From an uncultured Maribacter sp. (GTDB taxonomy: Bacteria; Bacteroidota; Bacteroidia; Flavobacteriales; Flavobacteriaceae): a DNA stretch of 64,000 nucleotides. Positions 18,399 to 27,672 of the stretch are shown in pieces. The notes under the pieces are model-generated. The model saw only the letters and a list, made by a program, of their open reading frames with translations. It ran no database searches and was not told the origin of the DNA. How positions within the stretch are numbered: position 1 is the stretch's first letter; each line of letters begins with the position of its first letter. A program made the translations under genes and the position numbers. The stretch spans positions 480,264 through 544,263 of the forward strand of contig CANLTE010000003.1 of NCBI GenBank assembly GCA_947493885.1, given 5' to 3'.

Positions 18399-18983
18399 AT
18401 GAACTTTCTTGCTCATATATATTTATCTTTTGGAGATAATGAAATTACTATTGGTAATTTTATTGCAGATAGTATTCGCGCTAACAAGTTTTCTCATCTG
18501 CCAGAAAGAGTGCAAAAAGGCATTCAATTACATCGTTTAATAGACACATATACAGATTCTCATCCTATCCCTAAAAAAAGCAGCAAAAGACTTCATAAAA
18601 ACTACGGACATTACAGCAGAGTAATTATAGATATTTATTACGATCATTTTTTAGCCAAAAATTGGAAAAATTACTCGGACATTCCTTTAGCTGTTTTTGT
18701 TGAAAATTTTTACGATTTACTTGAAGACAATTACACTATTTTACCTGAGGGTGTAAAGCGTATGATGCCGTATATGATTAGTGATAATTGGATTTTTAAT
18801 TACTCCAAAATGACAGGAATTAGCAAAGTTTTAGACGGTATGAACAGGCGCACTAAAAATAAATCTAAAATGAATTTTGCTATTCTAGATTTAGAAGAAT
18901 ATTATAATGAATTTGAAAAAGAGTTTACCGATTTTTTCGAGGAATTAATTACCTTTTCAAAGCAAAAATTTATTTCCCTTTAA
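18399..18983 (+). CDS. acyl carrier protein phosphodiesterase family protein (AcpH-like)
   Basis: The 194-residue protein is a DUF479/AcpH member, recognised by the start MNFLAHIYLSF, the GNFIADSIR block, and QLHRLIDTYTDSHP, followed by YSRVIIDIYYDHFLAKNW. The conserved His and Asp residues belong to an HD-like metal site. AcpH removes the 4'-phosphopantetheine arm from acyl carrier protein; that activity is known from enterobacterial members and is inferred here. The ATG is 38 bases before the following gene's region and the gene precedes ggt on the same strand with a 37-base gap, so the two may be cotranscribed. Confidence 0.82.
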   Translation: MNFLAHIYLSFGDNEITIGNFIADSIRANKFSHLPERVQKGIQLHRLIDTYTDSHPIPKKSSKRLHKNYGHYSRVIIDIYYDHFLAKNWKNYSDIPLAVFVENFYDLLEDNYTILPEGVKRMMPYMISDNWIFNYSKMTGISKVLDGMNRRTKNKSKMNFAILDLEEYYNEFEKEFTDFFEELITFSKQKFISL

Positions 18984-19020
18984 AACGGGCAATTCTAGCT
19001 TAACTTAATGTATTAATCTT

Positions 19021-20715
19021 ATGGGTTTTAGAAAAATTGTTTTCTTTTTTGTCATAACTATTTTATGCGTTCAATGTAAAACGCAACCTAAAATTACTCC
19101 AACCGGATTGGTTGCTCAAAAAGCAATGGTGGTTTCTGCTCGAGAAGAAGCTTCAAAAATTGGGGTTAAAATTCTAAAGAAAGGTGGAAACGCTTTTGAT
19201 GCAATGGTAGCTACCGAAATGGCTCTTGCTATTGCTTATCCGTATGCAGGAAATTTAGGTGGTGGCGGATTCATGGTTTTTCGTAAAAGCAATGGTGAAG
19301 TTGGCACATTAGATTATCGAGAAAAAGCTCCACTTTCTGGTCATAAAGACATGTACTTGGACTCCCTGGGTAATGTAATTCCAGGAAAAAGTACGTTGGG
19401 TGCTACTGCAGTTGGTGTTCCTGGTACCGTAGCTGGTATTATTGCTGTACATGAGAGATTTGGTTCTTTACCTCTTAAAGAAATATTTAAACCGGTAATT
19501 AAGCTAGCCTATAAGGGAGTGGTTGTGACTCATAAGCAAGAAAAAAGATTACATAAATATAAAAGTAGTATCATTGAGGTAAGCGGAGATAGCACCAAAT
19601 TTGCTAAAATTTACAAAAAAGGAGATACCATTAAATACCCTGCTCTGGCCAGAACACTTCAAAAAATTTCCAATGAAGGAAGAAATGGTTTTTATAAAGG
19701 AGAAGTCGCTAAAAAACTTACCACATTCATACAAAAAAATGGTGGATACGTTACCACAGAAGATTTAGAAAAATATAAAGTTAGATGGCGAAAACCAGTT
19801 GTTTTTAATTACAAGGATTTAAAAGTTATTTCAATGAGCCCACCTAGTAGTGGCGGGGTGACCATTAATCAAATTTTAAAAATGATTGAGCCTTATAATA
19901 TTTCTGAATTTGGTCATAATTCTACTAAAACAATACAGGTATTTTCTGAAGCTGCAAGAAGAGCTTACGCTGATAGAAATTACTTTCTTGGAGACCCTGA
20001 TTTTGTAGACATTCCGTTAAATCAACTTTTAAGTAATCAATATTTAAAGGAACGAATGGAAAGCTTTTCATTTGAACAGGCAACAAAATCATCTGATATT
20101 GAAAGGGGAAATATCCAAATTGTTGAAAGTTCTGAAACAACTCACTATTCCATAATAGATTCTGAGGGAAATGCGGTTTCCGTTACTACAACTTTAAATG
20201 GAGCGTATGGTTCTAAACTGTATTCAGATGAACTTGGTTTTTTCTTAAATAACGAAATGGACGATTTTAGCGCAAAACCGGGAATACCCAATATGTTTGG
20301 ACTTATTGGTGCCGAGGCAAATAGTATTGCCCCAGAAAAACGTATGTTAAGCAGTATGACCCCTACCATTGTGGAAAAAAATGGAAAATTATGGATGATT
20401 GTTGGCACTCCTGGTGGCTCTACAATAATTACCGCTGTAGCTCAAACCATTTTAAATGCTTACGAGTTTAATTTAAGCATGCAAGAGGCGGTTAATGCTC
20501 CTAGATTTCACCACCAGTGGTTGCCAGATGTAGTGATATTTGAACCAGACGGTTTTCCTACAGCAATTAAAGACGAATTAAAATCCAAGGGTTATCAAAT
20601 TAATGAGGACCGTACACCAGTAATTGGCAAAGTCAACGCTATAAAGATTCTACCAGATGGTAGTCTTGAAGGTGGTGCGGACAAACGTGGAGATGATACT
20701 GCGATTGGATATTAA
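19021..20715 (+). CDS. ggt: gamma-glutamyltransferase
   Basis: This 564-residue N-terminal nucleophile hydrolase has the family motifs NAFDAMVATEMAL near residue 60, GGGGFMV near 80, the autoprocessing site at TTHYSIID near residue 375 (the second Thr should become the nucleophile of the small subunit), NNEMDDFS near 412, and the glycine loop GTPGGSTIIT near 463. The end GGADKRGDDTAIGY is typical. The signal region ends FVITILCVQC, so it may be a lipoprotein rather than a soluble periplasmic enzyme. It cleaves gamma-glutamyl bonds, for example in glutathione. Confidence 0.93.
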   Translation: MGFRKIVFFFVITILCVQCKTQPKITPTGLVAQKAMVVSAREEASKIGVKILKKGGNAFDAMVATEMALAIAYPYAGNLGGGGFMVFRKSNGEVGTLDYREKAPLSGHKDMYLDSLGNVIPGKSTLGATAVGVPGTVAGIIAVHERFGSLPLKEIFKPVIKLAYKGVVVTHKQEKRLHKYKSSIIEVSGDSTKFAKIYKKGDTIKYPALARTLQKISNEGRNGFYKGEVAKKLTTFIQKNGGYVTTEDLEKYKVRWRKPVVFNYKDLKVISMSPPSSGGVTINQILKMIEPYNISEFGHNSTKTIQVFSEAARRAYADRNYFLGDPDFVDIPLNQLLSNQYLKERMESFSFEQATKSSDIERGNIQIVESSETTHYSIIDSEGNAVSVTTTLNGAYGSKLYSDELGFFLNNEMDDFSAKPGIPNMFGLIGAEANSIAPEKRMLSSMTPTIVEKNGKLWMIVGTPGGSTIITAVAQTILNAYEFNLSMQEAVNAPRFHHQWLPDVVIFEPDGFPTAIKDELKSKGYQINEDRTPVIGKVNAIKILPDGSLEGGADKRGDDTAIGY

Positions 20716-20952
20716 TCATCCCATAGTAAAAATGTAAAACCTTATAACCGACATAAAGAAAACAATTGAAGTAAATAAGTCGTTCTTGGTGCATTAAAAG
20801 CTAAAAAAGGTATACTCCAACTTAGGTTTTATTGCTAAAGGGAAATTTAATAGCAATAGAATTTAACGAGTGTCTTATATTTTATCTCCAAATTTAAACT
20901 GTAAATACAATTAACAATATTTTAAATATAAAATACAACAATAAACCGTGTA

Positions 20953-20980
20953 TTTGTAAACGCAAACCTTACTACTTTTG
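20953..20980 (+). promoter_or_regulatory. promoter of ppnP
   Basis: TTTG at 20953-20956 and TACTTTTG at 20973-20980 are separated by 16 bases, slightly short for the flavobacterial promoter. The ATG at 21001 follows 20 bases later. The rest of the 285-base gap from 20716 holds nothing I can identify. Confidence 0.55.
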
Positions 20981-21000
20981 CAGCTAATTATTATTATAAC

Positions 21001-21282
21001 ATGTTTAAAACAAATACTTATTTCGACAACAAAGTAATGTCGATGGCTTTTGCAAATGAAGAAGGTACAGCAACAGTTGGCGTTATGGCTTCTGGTGAAT
21101 ATACATTTAACACTGCTTCGGTTGAATATATGACTGTGATTTCCGGAGAAATGCAGGTACAATTACCTAATGAAACAGAGTGGGAAACGTATTTGCCATA
21201 TGAGACTTTTGTAGTTCCTGCAAATAGTTCTTTTAACGTCAAAGTTATTTCAGAAACTGCTTATAAATGCATTTATAAGTAA
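21001..21282 (+). CDS. ppnP: pyrimidine/purine nucleoside phosphorylase
   Basis: The 93-residue protein is a PpnP (former DUF1255/YaiE) cupin: MFKTNTYFDNKVMSMAF, TVGVMASGEYTFNT, EYMTVISGEMQVQLP and VPANSSFNVKV match the family along its whole length. PpnP phosphorolyses several nucleosides with phosphate to free base and ribose-1-phosphate. It has its own promoter and a strong terminator. Confidence 0.9.
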   Translation: MFKTNTYFDNKVMSMAFANEEGTATVGVMASGEYTFNTASVEYMTVISGEMQVQLPNETEWETYLPYETFVVPANSSFNVKVISETAYKCIYK

Positions 21283-21290
21283 CAGCTTTT

Positions 21291-21328
21291 AAAATAAAGA
21301 GCTAAGATAAATCCTAGCTCTTTATTTT
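21291..21328. terminator. bidirectional intrinsic terminator
   Basis: AAAATAAAGAGCTA (21291-21304) pairs with TAGCTCTTTATTTT (21315-21328), shared by ppnP and the convergent gene at 21337. Confidence 0.8.
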
Positions 21329-21336
21329 AACTTATT

Positions 21337-21780
21337 TTATTGGTTTTCTATTTTTTCGTAAACTTTTCGCCATTCAGATGCATCATAAACCAAGTGCGAT
21401 TCTTTTATTAAACCGTTATCCACTCTAAACCATTCAGATGCAATATTGGACTCCAACCCCGGGATTTTAGATTTAAAAACGTAAAAGGTAGCCACCCACT
21501 CTCCATTACTTGAAACATTCATAAGCTCTAGTCCCGTTATAACAGTTCCCATTTCCTTAGCTAAGGAAATAAAATCCATTTTTGAATGCAGCTCCACCAT
21601 TGGATTCTTAAATATATAATCGTCCGACAATAAATCTAAAGACTCTTGAATTTTTTCTGGATTATTAAACCCATTTAAAAACTTTTTTACAATATTTTGA
21701 TTAGACACCTCATTTTGCGAATACGCAATACTTGAAAATAATGTTATAGTCATTATAATTAAAAATTTGGTTAATTTCAT
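21337..21780 (-). CDS. exported SnoaL/NTF2-like protein
   Basis: The 147-residue protein has a cleavable signal (MKLTKFLIIMTITLFSSIAYSQ) and then an SnoaL/NTF2-like cone fold (KKFLNGFNNPEKIQESLDLLSDDYIFKNP; WRVDNG region near WFRVDNGLIKESHLVYDASEW). Members of this superfamily are small-molecule binders or isomerases; the function here is unknown. It is the last of three same-strand genes after the S24 repressor and the Crp/Fnr regulator, 75 bases after the latter. A similar exported protein is encoded at 43124. Confidence 0.7.
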   Translation of the reverse strand: MKLTKFLIIMTITLFSSIAYSQNEVSNQNIVKKFLNGFNNPEKIQESLDLLSDDYIFKNPMVELHSKMDFISLAKEMGTVITGLELMNVSSNGEWVATFYVFKSKIPGLESNIASEWFRVDNGLIKESHLVYDASEWRKVYEKIENQ

Positions 21781-21855
21781 TTTACTACAATTAAAATTTA
21801 TATGAGACCAAATTCCTAAATACTGAACTAAAATATGTTAGTAAAAACCAAGATT

Positions 21856-22416
21856 TTAAATCCTAACGGTATTCATAAGTTTGCTAAAATTAGTAACGTC
21901 AATTCTCAAGTAAGAGGCAATATCTTTCTGTGAAACCATATTTAGTAAGTGCGGACTACGGTTCACGAAATTCTTAAATCGTTCTTCCACATTAAAAGCC
22001 ATTAGCTCATGATGTCTTTCTATAATTCCTGATAAAAATTGTTCAGTAATTTTTCGAAAAAGCGTTTCTAATTCATTGTGTTTTTCCAACAACATCTTAT
22101 GCTGAGGATATGAAATTCTTAAAAAACTACTGTCAGATATAGATTCAAGATAATATTTAGAAGGCTTCTGAGTTAAAAACGATTCAACAACACCACTAAA
22201 AGAAGGCGCATAAGCAAAAAACATAACATGTTGTTTTCCTTCATTCAGATAATATGATTTTTGAATTCCTCCTTTTACAAAATAAAGATAACGTTCTGTT
22301 TCTTCAGGCTCAGTAAGAATAGTTTTTTTTGATACCGTAAAGTCGGAGTAATGCGAAATGTACTCATCGAGTACTTTACCATCTACATTAGAAAAAGAAG
22401 ACAGAAATTTTTTCAA
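21856..22416 (-). CDS. Crp/Fnr family transcriptional regulator
   Basis: The 186-residue protein has a cyclic-nucleotide-binding jelly roll at about 15 to 120 (ERYLYFVKGGIQKSYYLNEGKQHVMFF, with the usual helix afterwards) and a short C-terminal helix-turn-helix near 160 to 185 (VSQKDIASYLRIDVTNFSKLM). This is the compact flavobacterial form. The effector is unknown; the cAMP phosphate-binding Arg/Ser pattern is not conserved. The start is TTG, with no ATG between the upstream stop and the conserved region. It begins 18 bases after the S24 repressor stop and is probably cotranscribed with it. Confidence 0.82.
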   Translation of the reverse strand: MKKFLSSFSNVDGKVLDEYISHYSDFTVSKKTILTEPEETERYLYFVKGGIQKSYYLNEGKQHVMFFAYAPSFSGVVESFLTQKPSKYYLESISDSSFLRISYPQHKMLLEKHNELETLFRKITEQFLSGIIERHHELMAFNVEERFKNFVNRSPHLLNMVSQKDIASYLRIDVTNFSKLMNTVRI

Positions 22417-22434
22417 TATTACAGTTTAAATAAC

Positions 22435-23199
22435 CTAACTAGCATTCTTATTATTTAATTGACTTTTAAGCTCATCCATGGATTGTTGTAGTTGCTTTAA
22501 TAAACCTGTTTCTGTGGTTGCATCTACAGAAAATGTTAGTTTACTGGTTACTTGCCATATTTCTTGAATATGAAAAGGCTTAATTTCATAAGGAGGATAC
22601 ATCTCGTTTAATGAAACTAATGTTACATTATTAGAATTAGGTTTACGAATTACCTTTTTTACCAAAACTGCATCTTGTAAAACAACTACATACATTTTGT
22701 TGGGACTAACATCATCTATATGCTCTATAGCGCGAGCTAACACCCACTCCCCTGGCTTTAAATTTGGATACATACTGTCACCCTCCACTTGAAAACCTCT
22801 ATGAGTAGCATTTCTAAATTCTGGTAACGGTAAATCAAAAGCGGGTAATTCTCTATACCAAGAAGTATCTTGAATGTTTTGTGGATATCCTGCAGCAGCT
22901 TTAGCATTTACTAAAACCATATTATCATTTTCAGCTGCATCAACAGTTACAACTTTAGGAATTACGCTTGTTTTTGAAGTTTCTAAATATTTCTCCTCAG
23001 TTTCACCAAATAACCACAGTGGATTAATTTTAAATTGCTTTAAAAGTTCTGCAACAATTTGCCCAGATACTTTTGTTCTTCCTCTCTCTATATCCGCAGT
23101 TGTATTGGAAACTCCCAAAAGTTTAGCAAACTCAGCTTGCGTATACCCCAGTTCTCTTCGAATTTCAGTAAATCGCTTTGGTGTTAATTCGTTTTCCAT
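22435..23199 (-). CDS. XRE/S24 self-cleaving repressor (LexA/CI-like)
   Basis: The 254-residue protein pairs an N-terminal helix-turn-helix (about 8 to 62; TQAEFAKLLGVSNTTADIERG) with a C-terminal S24 peptidase domain. The self-cleavage dyad is visible: serine 142 in EGDSMYPN and lysine 181 in VLVKKV, and an Ala-Gly scissile bond candidate at 103-104 (NAKAAAGYP). S24 repressors cleave themselves when RecA is activated by DNA damage and so release their operators. Three matching operators lie in the divergent promoter region, one inside its own promoter, so it should repress itself and the DUF4130 gene. The promoter places the transcript start almost on the ATG. Confidence 0.9.
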   Translation of the reverse strand: MENELTPKRFTEIRRELGYTQAEFAKLLGVSNTTADIERGRTKVSGQIVAELLKQFKINPLWLFGETEEKYLETSKTSVIPKVVTVDAAENDNMVLVNAKAAAGYPQNIQDTSWYRELPAFDLPLPEFRNATHRGFQVEGDSMYPNLKPGEWVLARAIEHIDDVSPNKMYVVVLQDAVLVKKVIRKPNSNNVTLVSLNEMYPPYEIKPFHIQEIWQVTSKLTFSVDATTETGLLKQLQQSMDELKSQLNNKNAS

Positions 23200-23203
23200 A
23201 CTT

Positions 23204-23234
23204 CAAATATATCAATTTATGGAATTTATCCAAA
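23204..23234 (-). promoter_or_regulatory. consensus promoter of the S24 repressor gene, containing an operator
   Basis: On the minus strand TTTG (+ strand 23231-23234) is followed by 19 bases and then TATATTTG (23211-23204), an ideal flavobacterial promoter. The operator at 23221-23231 lies in the spacer. The predicted start of transcription falls at or within a few bases of the ATG (23199). Confidence 0.75.
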
Positions 23235-23271
23235 ATTTTTATGGAATATTTCCATAATTAGGAATTATTCC
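23221..23271. promoter_or_regulatory. three operator repeats between the S24 repressor and DUF4130 genes
   Basis: Three 11-bp palindromic repeats are present: GGAATTTATCC at 23221-23231, GGAATATTTCC at 23243-23253 (inside TATGGAA-N3-TTCCATA) and GGAATTATTCC at 23261-23271. All start GGAAT and end TCC. Centres are 22 and 18 bases apart. The first overlaps the repressor promoter and the third abuts the -7 box of the divergent gene. Confidence 0.75.
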
Positions 23272-23272
23272 A

Positions 23273-23280
23273 TATTTTTG
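23273..23280 (+). promoter_or_regulatory. -7 promoter element for the DUF4130 gene
   Basis: TATTTTTG fits TAnnTTTG and begins one base after the third operator, 24 bases before the ATG. No clear -33 TTG is present, so it may be weak or need relief of repression. Confidence 0.6.
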
Positions 23281-23304
23281 GATTAATTACAAAACAACAA
23301 TGTT

Positions 23305-24081
23305 ATGGAAGCAAGCAAAACTTTAATTTACGATGGTAGCTTTAATGGCTTTTTAACAGCAGTTTACACTGCGTACGGTGAAAAAATTAATGTAACAGGT
23401 ATTCAAAAAAAGGGTTACGCACAGAATGTTTTATTTTCTGAAGGTAAAACAGTATTTACTCAAATGGATCAGGCCAAACAGGTATGGAATACCATTAAAA
23501 GTAAAAGTAATTCTGCTATAAAAAACGTTTATTTTGCCTTTTTAAGTGAGCGTGATGATATTGAAATTATACTCTTTCAATATATTCAAAAATTACTTAC
23601 ACCAGTTAAACATTCTAATGATGCGTTTACTCAGGAAATTATTTTAAAAATTGAACAGTTGGCTTCAACAGTAAGTAAAGAAAAAAGAAGATTGGAAAAC
23701 ACAACAGGGTTTCAACTCACCAAAGATGAAGTGTATTTTTCCGTTATTGAGCCAAATTTTAATGTATTACCACTTATTTCTAAGCATTTTAGATCACACC
23801 ATTCTAAACAAGAATGGATTATTTATGATAGAAAACGAGAATACGGACTATATTATAATTTAAGGTTTGTAGAATTCATCTCTTTAAATCTTTCTGAAAT
23901 ACAATCTTTAGACCCAACTACTTCCTGGAAAAATCGTAAAGAATTTTCATCTAACTTACAGGTTTGGGAAAACTATTTTAGCAATACAAGTATTAAATCA
24001 CAAATCAACAAAAAGCTTTATAATCAACATTTAACAAAAGAAAACATAAGCTATTTGTCACAAGCAAAAGAGGCAATATAA
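23305..24081 (+). CDS. TIGR03915/DUF4130 family putative DNA metabolism protein
   Basis: The 258-residue protein matches the DUF4130 family: the opening TLIYDGSFNGFLTAVYTAY, the central helices, and the C-terminal HFRSHHSKQEWIIYDRKREYGLYY block. In other bacteria this domain is fused to a uracil-DNA glycosylase or sits next to a radical SAM protein annotated as DNA modification/repair. That radical SAM gene is absent here: the left neighbour is the divergent S24 repressor and the right neighbour is convergent. The shared operators suggest damage-induced expression. The biochemical activity is unknown. Confidence 0.8.
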   Translation: MEASKTLIYDGSFNGFLTAVYTAYGEKINVTGIQKKGYAQNVLFSEGKTVFTQMDQAKQVWNTIKSKSNSAIKNVYFAFLSERDDIEIILFQYIQKLLTPVKHSNDAFTQEIILKIEQLASTVSKEKRRLENTTGFQLTKDEVYFSVIEPNFNVLPLISKHFRSHHSKQEWIIYDRKREYGLYYNLRFVEFISLNLSEIQSLDPTTSWKNRKEFSSNLQVWENYFSNTSIKSQINKKLYNQHLTKENISYLSQAKEAI

Positions 24082-24104
24082 TATATACCACCTCTTTCTT
24101 TTTT
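24067..24104 (+). terminator. intrinsic terminator overlapping the DUF4130 stop codon
   Basis: AAAGAGG (24067-24073) pairs with CCTCTTT (24091-24097), followed by CTTTTTT. The stop codon lies in the loop. Confidence 0.6.
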
Positions 24105-24150
24105 ACTGTTAAACTTATTATTTAGTTAACGTATCTTAAAATATTATTTA

Positions 24151-24681
24151 TCATTTATTTGACTTTTCACCAATAAAAAAATCTGCTTTAGTTTTAAATA
24201 ACACATTAAATGTAGTTAAACTACCATAAATACGTGTGATGTATTGCTGCAAATCTATTTTTTCTTGGTCGTCCAAATTTTTACTGGAGTTTATTTTTTG
24301 CTCCATAACCCGAATACGATCACGCACCATTACTATTTTATGAAAAAAAGTGTCTATCGGTATTTTTTTATCACTTAAATTAGTATCTCCGGGTTCCAAA
24401 ATCAAGTTTCCACCTTTCCATTTATCCGCTATAGCTACTATTTCTGTTGTGTCACTCCATCGTTTCAGAATAGAAATTAACGATTTCTCCACTTCGTAAA
24501 AACTTACACTATCAACCTCATCATGGACAGCTTCAATAACCGAAAAATCAGCATCTATCTCAATGGTTTCTAATCCGTTTTCTAAAAAAGTTACCCAATA
24601 ATGTTGTGCAGTAACATTTGTAACCACACCCTTACCGTATTTTGAATGATTAATACGAGAACCTATACCTAATAATTGCAT
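24151..24681 (-). CDS. protein with UvrD-C-terminus-like Tudor domain
   Basis: This 176-residue protein begins with a small beta-domain, IGSRINHSKYGKGVVTNV followed by YWVTFLENGLETIEI (residues 5 to 45), which resembles the Tudor-like fold at the C-terminus of UvrD/PcrA helicases and CarD-type proteins that contact RNA polymerase. The rest is helical, with an IPIDTFFHKIVMVRDRIRVMEQKI block at about 105 to 135. It is divergent from uvrA, 124 bases apart. A role in transcription-coupled repair is only an inference from the domain and neighbour; I do not recognise a named family for the whole protein. Confidence 0.6.
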   Translation of the reverse strand: MQLLGIGSRINHSKYGKGVVTNVTAQHYWVTFLENGLETIEIDADFSVIEAVHDEVDSVSFYEVEKSLISILKRWSDTTEIVAIADKWKGGNLILEPGDTNLSDKKIPIDTFFHKIVMVRDRIRVMEQKINSSKNLDDQEKIDLQQYITRIYGSLTTFNVLFKTKADFFIGEKSNK

Positions 24682-24777
24682 TTTTATAAATTTTAAATGA
24701 TAAAAACGAAGTTAGTTTGCTATTATCAATTAACAAAATGTAAATATAATCAGCTTCAGTTTTAGTGGTCAAAATCG

Positions 24778-24785
24778 TACCTTTG
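24778..24785 (+). promoter_or_regulatory. -7 promoter element for uvrA
   Basis: TACCTTTG fits TAnnTTTG. It puts the transcript start just after 24791, which argues for the ATG at 24806 rather than the in-frame TTG at 24791. Confidence 0.5.
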
Positions 24786-24805
24786 CAACTTTGCCTTATA
24801 AAACC

Positions 24806-27637
24806 ATGACATACGAAGAAAATATAGAGGTTAAAGGAGCCCGCGTACATAACCTGAAAAACATTGATGTTACTATACCAAGAGAAAAGCTTGTTGTAAT
24901 TACAGGGTTATCAGGGAGCGGAAAATCTTCTTTAGCATTTGATACTATCTATGCTGAAGGTCAGCGCAGATATATTGAAACATTTTCTGCCTATGCCCGT
25001 CAATTTTTAGGAGGTTTAGAACGACCTGATGTTGATAAAATCGATGGATTATCTCCTGTAATTGCCATTGAGCAAAAAACCACTTCTAAATCGCCAAGAT
25101 CAACTGTAGGAACTATAACGGAGGTTTACGATTTTTTACGTCTGCTTTTTGCCAGAGCTGGAGATGCATATAGTTATGTTTCTGGAGAAAAAATGGTTAG
25201 TTATAGCGATGAGCAAATCAAAAACCTGATAAAAACAGATTACAAAGACAAAAAAATAAACATTCTTGCTCCCAAAATTAAATCCAGAAAAGGACATTAT
25301 AGAGAACTTTTTGAACAAATTGCAAAGCAAGGTTTTGTAAAGGTTAGGGTTAATGGGGAAATAAAAGATATTGTAAAGGGAATGAAAGTGGACCGTTACA
25401 AAACTCATGATATTGAGATTGTAATAGACCGTCTTAAAGTTAACGATAGCAATGATTTAGATAAACGGCTAACTGAAACCATTAATACTGCCATGTACAG
25501 TGGTGATAATGTTTTAATGGTTATTGAGGAAGGTGTTTCTGAACCTCGTTATTTCAGTAGAGATTTAATGTGTCCAACTTCGGGCATTTCATACCCCTCT
25601 CCCGAGCCAAATTCGTTTTCGTTTAACTCACCAAAAGGTATGTGTAAAAGCTGTAGTGGTTTAGGTCATGTATTTGAAGTTAACGAACTAAAAATTTTTC
25701 CAGATAAGAAACTTTCAATCAAATCTGGGGGTATTGCACCTCTAGGGGAATACAAAAATTCTTGGGCGTTTAAGCAGATTGATACCATTGCTCAGCGCTA
25801 TGAATTTACAATTAATGACCCTATAAGCACAATTTCAGAAGATGCGATAAGTATTTTGTTAAATGGTGGTCAAGAAAGTTTTGAAGTAACATCAAAAACT
25901 CTTGGTGTAAAACGAAATTATAAAATTGATTATGAAGGTATTTCCAACTTCATTAAAAATCAATTCGAAGAAGCCGATTCTACCTCAATCAAGCGCTGGG
26001 CAAAAGAATACATGGATAAGATTATATGCCCAACCTGCAATGGCTCTAGATTATCAAAGTCTTCATTAAACTTTAAAATTAATGGAAAAAACATTGCAGA
26101 ACTAGCGCATTTAGACATTAGCGATTTAGCTATCTTTTTCAATAAAATTGAAAAAAAACTAGATAAAAATCAATTAAAAATTGCAGAAGAAATTGTAAAA
26201 GAAATACGCACTAGAATACAATTCTTGCTTGATGTAGGGTTAGACTATCTTTCGTTAAACCGCAGCTCTAAATCTTTATCTGGAGGTGAAGCGCAACGAA
26301 TTAGACTAGCTACACAAATTGGCTCGCAGCTTGTTGGTGTTCTCTATATTTTAGATGAACCCAGCATTGGACTTCATCAACGTGATAACGAAAGACTAAT
26401 AAAATCATTAGAAGCATTACGAGATATTGGCAACTCTGTAATTGTAGTGGAGCATGACCGCGATATGATTGAACGTGCGGATCATGTAATTGATATTGGC
26501 CCAAAAGCGGGTACTCACGGAGGTGAAATCATATCAGAGGGGACTCCCAGTGAATTAAAAAATTATAATACAATTACAGCAGATTACATCACAGGCATTA
26601 AAAAAATTAACGTTCCTGAGAAAAGAAGAAAAGGAAACGGCAAAAAGATTAAGCTTAGCGGTTGTTCTGGAAATAACTTAAAAGATGTTACCACCGAATT
26701 TCCTCTTGGAAAAATGATAGGTGTTACCGGTGTTTCGGGTAGCGGAAAGTCAACACTAATAAACGAAACACTATACCCCATAATGAATGCACATTATTTT
26801 AATGGGGTGAAAAAACCAATGCCTTATAAGAAAATAACTGGGCTTGAACATATTGACAAAGTAATTGACATTAACCAATCTCCTATTGGTCGAACTCCAC
26901 GTTCAAACCCAGCCACATATACTGGTGTCTTTAGTGAAATCCGTTCCTTATTTACAAAAACACCCGAAGCATCAATAAGGGGGTACAAACCAGGACGCTT
27001 TAGTTTTAATGTAAAAGTAGGACGATGCGAAACCTGTCAAGGTGGAGGTTTACGGGTTATTGAAATGAATTTCTTACCAGATGTTTATGTCGAATGCGAA
27101 ACCTGTAATGGTAAACGTTTTAATAGAGAAACGCTGGAAATTAGATACAAAGGCAAGTCTATTTCTGACGTATTGGAAATGACTATTGACAATGCCGTTA
27201 ATTTTTTTGAAAACATCCCTAAAATATATCGAAAATTAAAAACCATACAAGATGTAGGTTTGGGTTATATTTCGCTGGGACAACAATCCACTACGCTATC
27301 TGGAGGAGAAGCTCAGCGTATAAAATTAGCTACGGAACTTTCTAAAAAAGATACCGGAAACACTTTTTATATCCTCGATGAGCCAACAACTGGACTGCAT
27401 TTTGAAGATATTAGAGTACTAATGGAAGTTTTAGACCGTTTGGTAGACAAAGGAAATACCGTTTTAGTAATTGAACATAATCTTGATGTTATTAAAATGG
27501 TGGATTACATTATTGATATTGGTTATGAAGGAGGTCGCGGAGGCGGCATGATAGTTGCAAGAGGTACACCAGAAGAAATTTGTAAAAACAAAAAAAGTTA
27601 TACCGCTCAATTCTTGAAAAAAGAGCTAGACATTTAA
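24806..27637 (+). CDS. uvrA: excinuclease ABC subunit A
   Basis: The protein has 943 residues from the ATG at 24806 ([20 protein letters not shown]). Two ABC ATPase halves are complete: Walker [10 protein letters not shown] near residue 35 and GVSGSGKST near 645, signatures [12 protein letters not shown] near 490 and again near 835, and Walker B ILDEPS/ILDEPT. Zinc fingers are seen at [16 protein letters not shown] with [13 protein letters not shown], and CETCQGGG with CETCNG. UvrA recognises bulky DNA lesions with UvrB for nucleotide excision repair. Nothing is missing compared with the usual length of about 940. Confidence 0.96.
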   Translation: MTYEENIEVKGARVHNLKNIDVTIPREKLVVITGLSGSGKSSLAFDTIYAEGQRRYIETFSAYARQFLGGLERPDVDKIDGLSPVIAIEQKTTSKSPRSTVGTITEVYDFLRLLFARAGDAYSYVSGEKMVSYSDEQIKNLIKTDYKDKKINILAPKIKSRKGHYRELFEQIAKQGFVKVRVNGEIKDIVKGMKVDRYKTHDIEIVIDRLKVNDSNDLDKRLTETINTAMYSGDNVLMVIEEGVSEPRYFSRDLMCPTSGISYPSPEPNSFSFNSPKGMCKSCSGLGHVFEVNELKIFPDKKLSIKSGGIAPLGEYKNSWAFKQIDTIAQRYEFTINDPISTISEDAISILLNGGQESFEVTSKTLGVKRNYKIDYEGISNFIKNQFEEADSTSIKRWAKEYMDKIICPTCNGSRLSKSSLNFKINGKNIAELAHLDISDLAIFFNKIEKKLDKNQLKIAEEIVKEIRTRIQFLLDVGLDYLSLNRSSKSLSGGEAQRIRLATQIGSQLVGVLYILDEPSIGLHQRDNERLIKSLEALRDIGNSVIVVEHDRDMIERADHVIDIGPKAGTHGGEIISEGTPSELKNYNTITADYITGIKKINVPEKRRKGNGKKIKLSGCSGNNLKDVTTEFPLGKMIGVTGVSGSGKSTLINETLYPIMNAHYFNGVKKPMPYKKITGLEHIDKVIDINQSPIGRTPRSNPATYTGVFSEIRSLFTKTPEASIRGYKPGRFSFNVKVGRCETCQGGGLRVIEMNFLPDVYVECETCNGKRFNRETLEIRYKGKSISDVLEMTIDNAVNFFENIPKIYRKLKTIQDVGLGYISLGQQSTTLSGGEAQRIKLATELSKKDTGNTFYILDEPTTGLHFEDIRVLMEVLDRLVDKGNTVLVIEHNLDVIKMVDYIIDIGYEGGRGGGMIVARGTPEEICKNKKSYTAQFLKKELDI

Positions 27638-27672
27638 AATAATTCGCATTAATATAATTACGTTAATTAATT

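Noticed and set aside
20716..21000. 285-base gap before ppnP checked for an RNA gene or small frame
   Set aside because: Apart from the ppnP promoter I see no hairpin, tRNA-like fold or frame with features.
22874..23257. 127-residue open frame antisense to the S24 repressor
   Set aside because: It lies opposite conserved coding sequence, has no promoter, and ends in the operator region.
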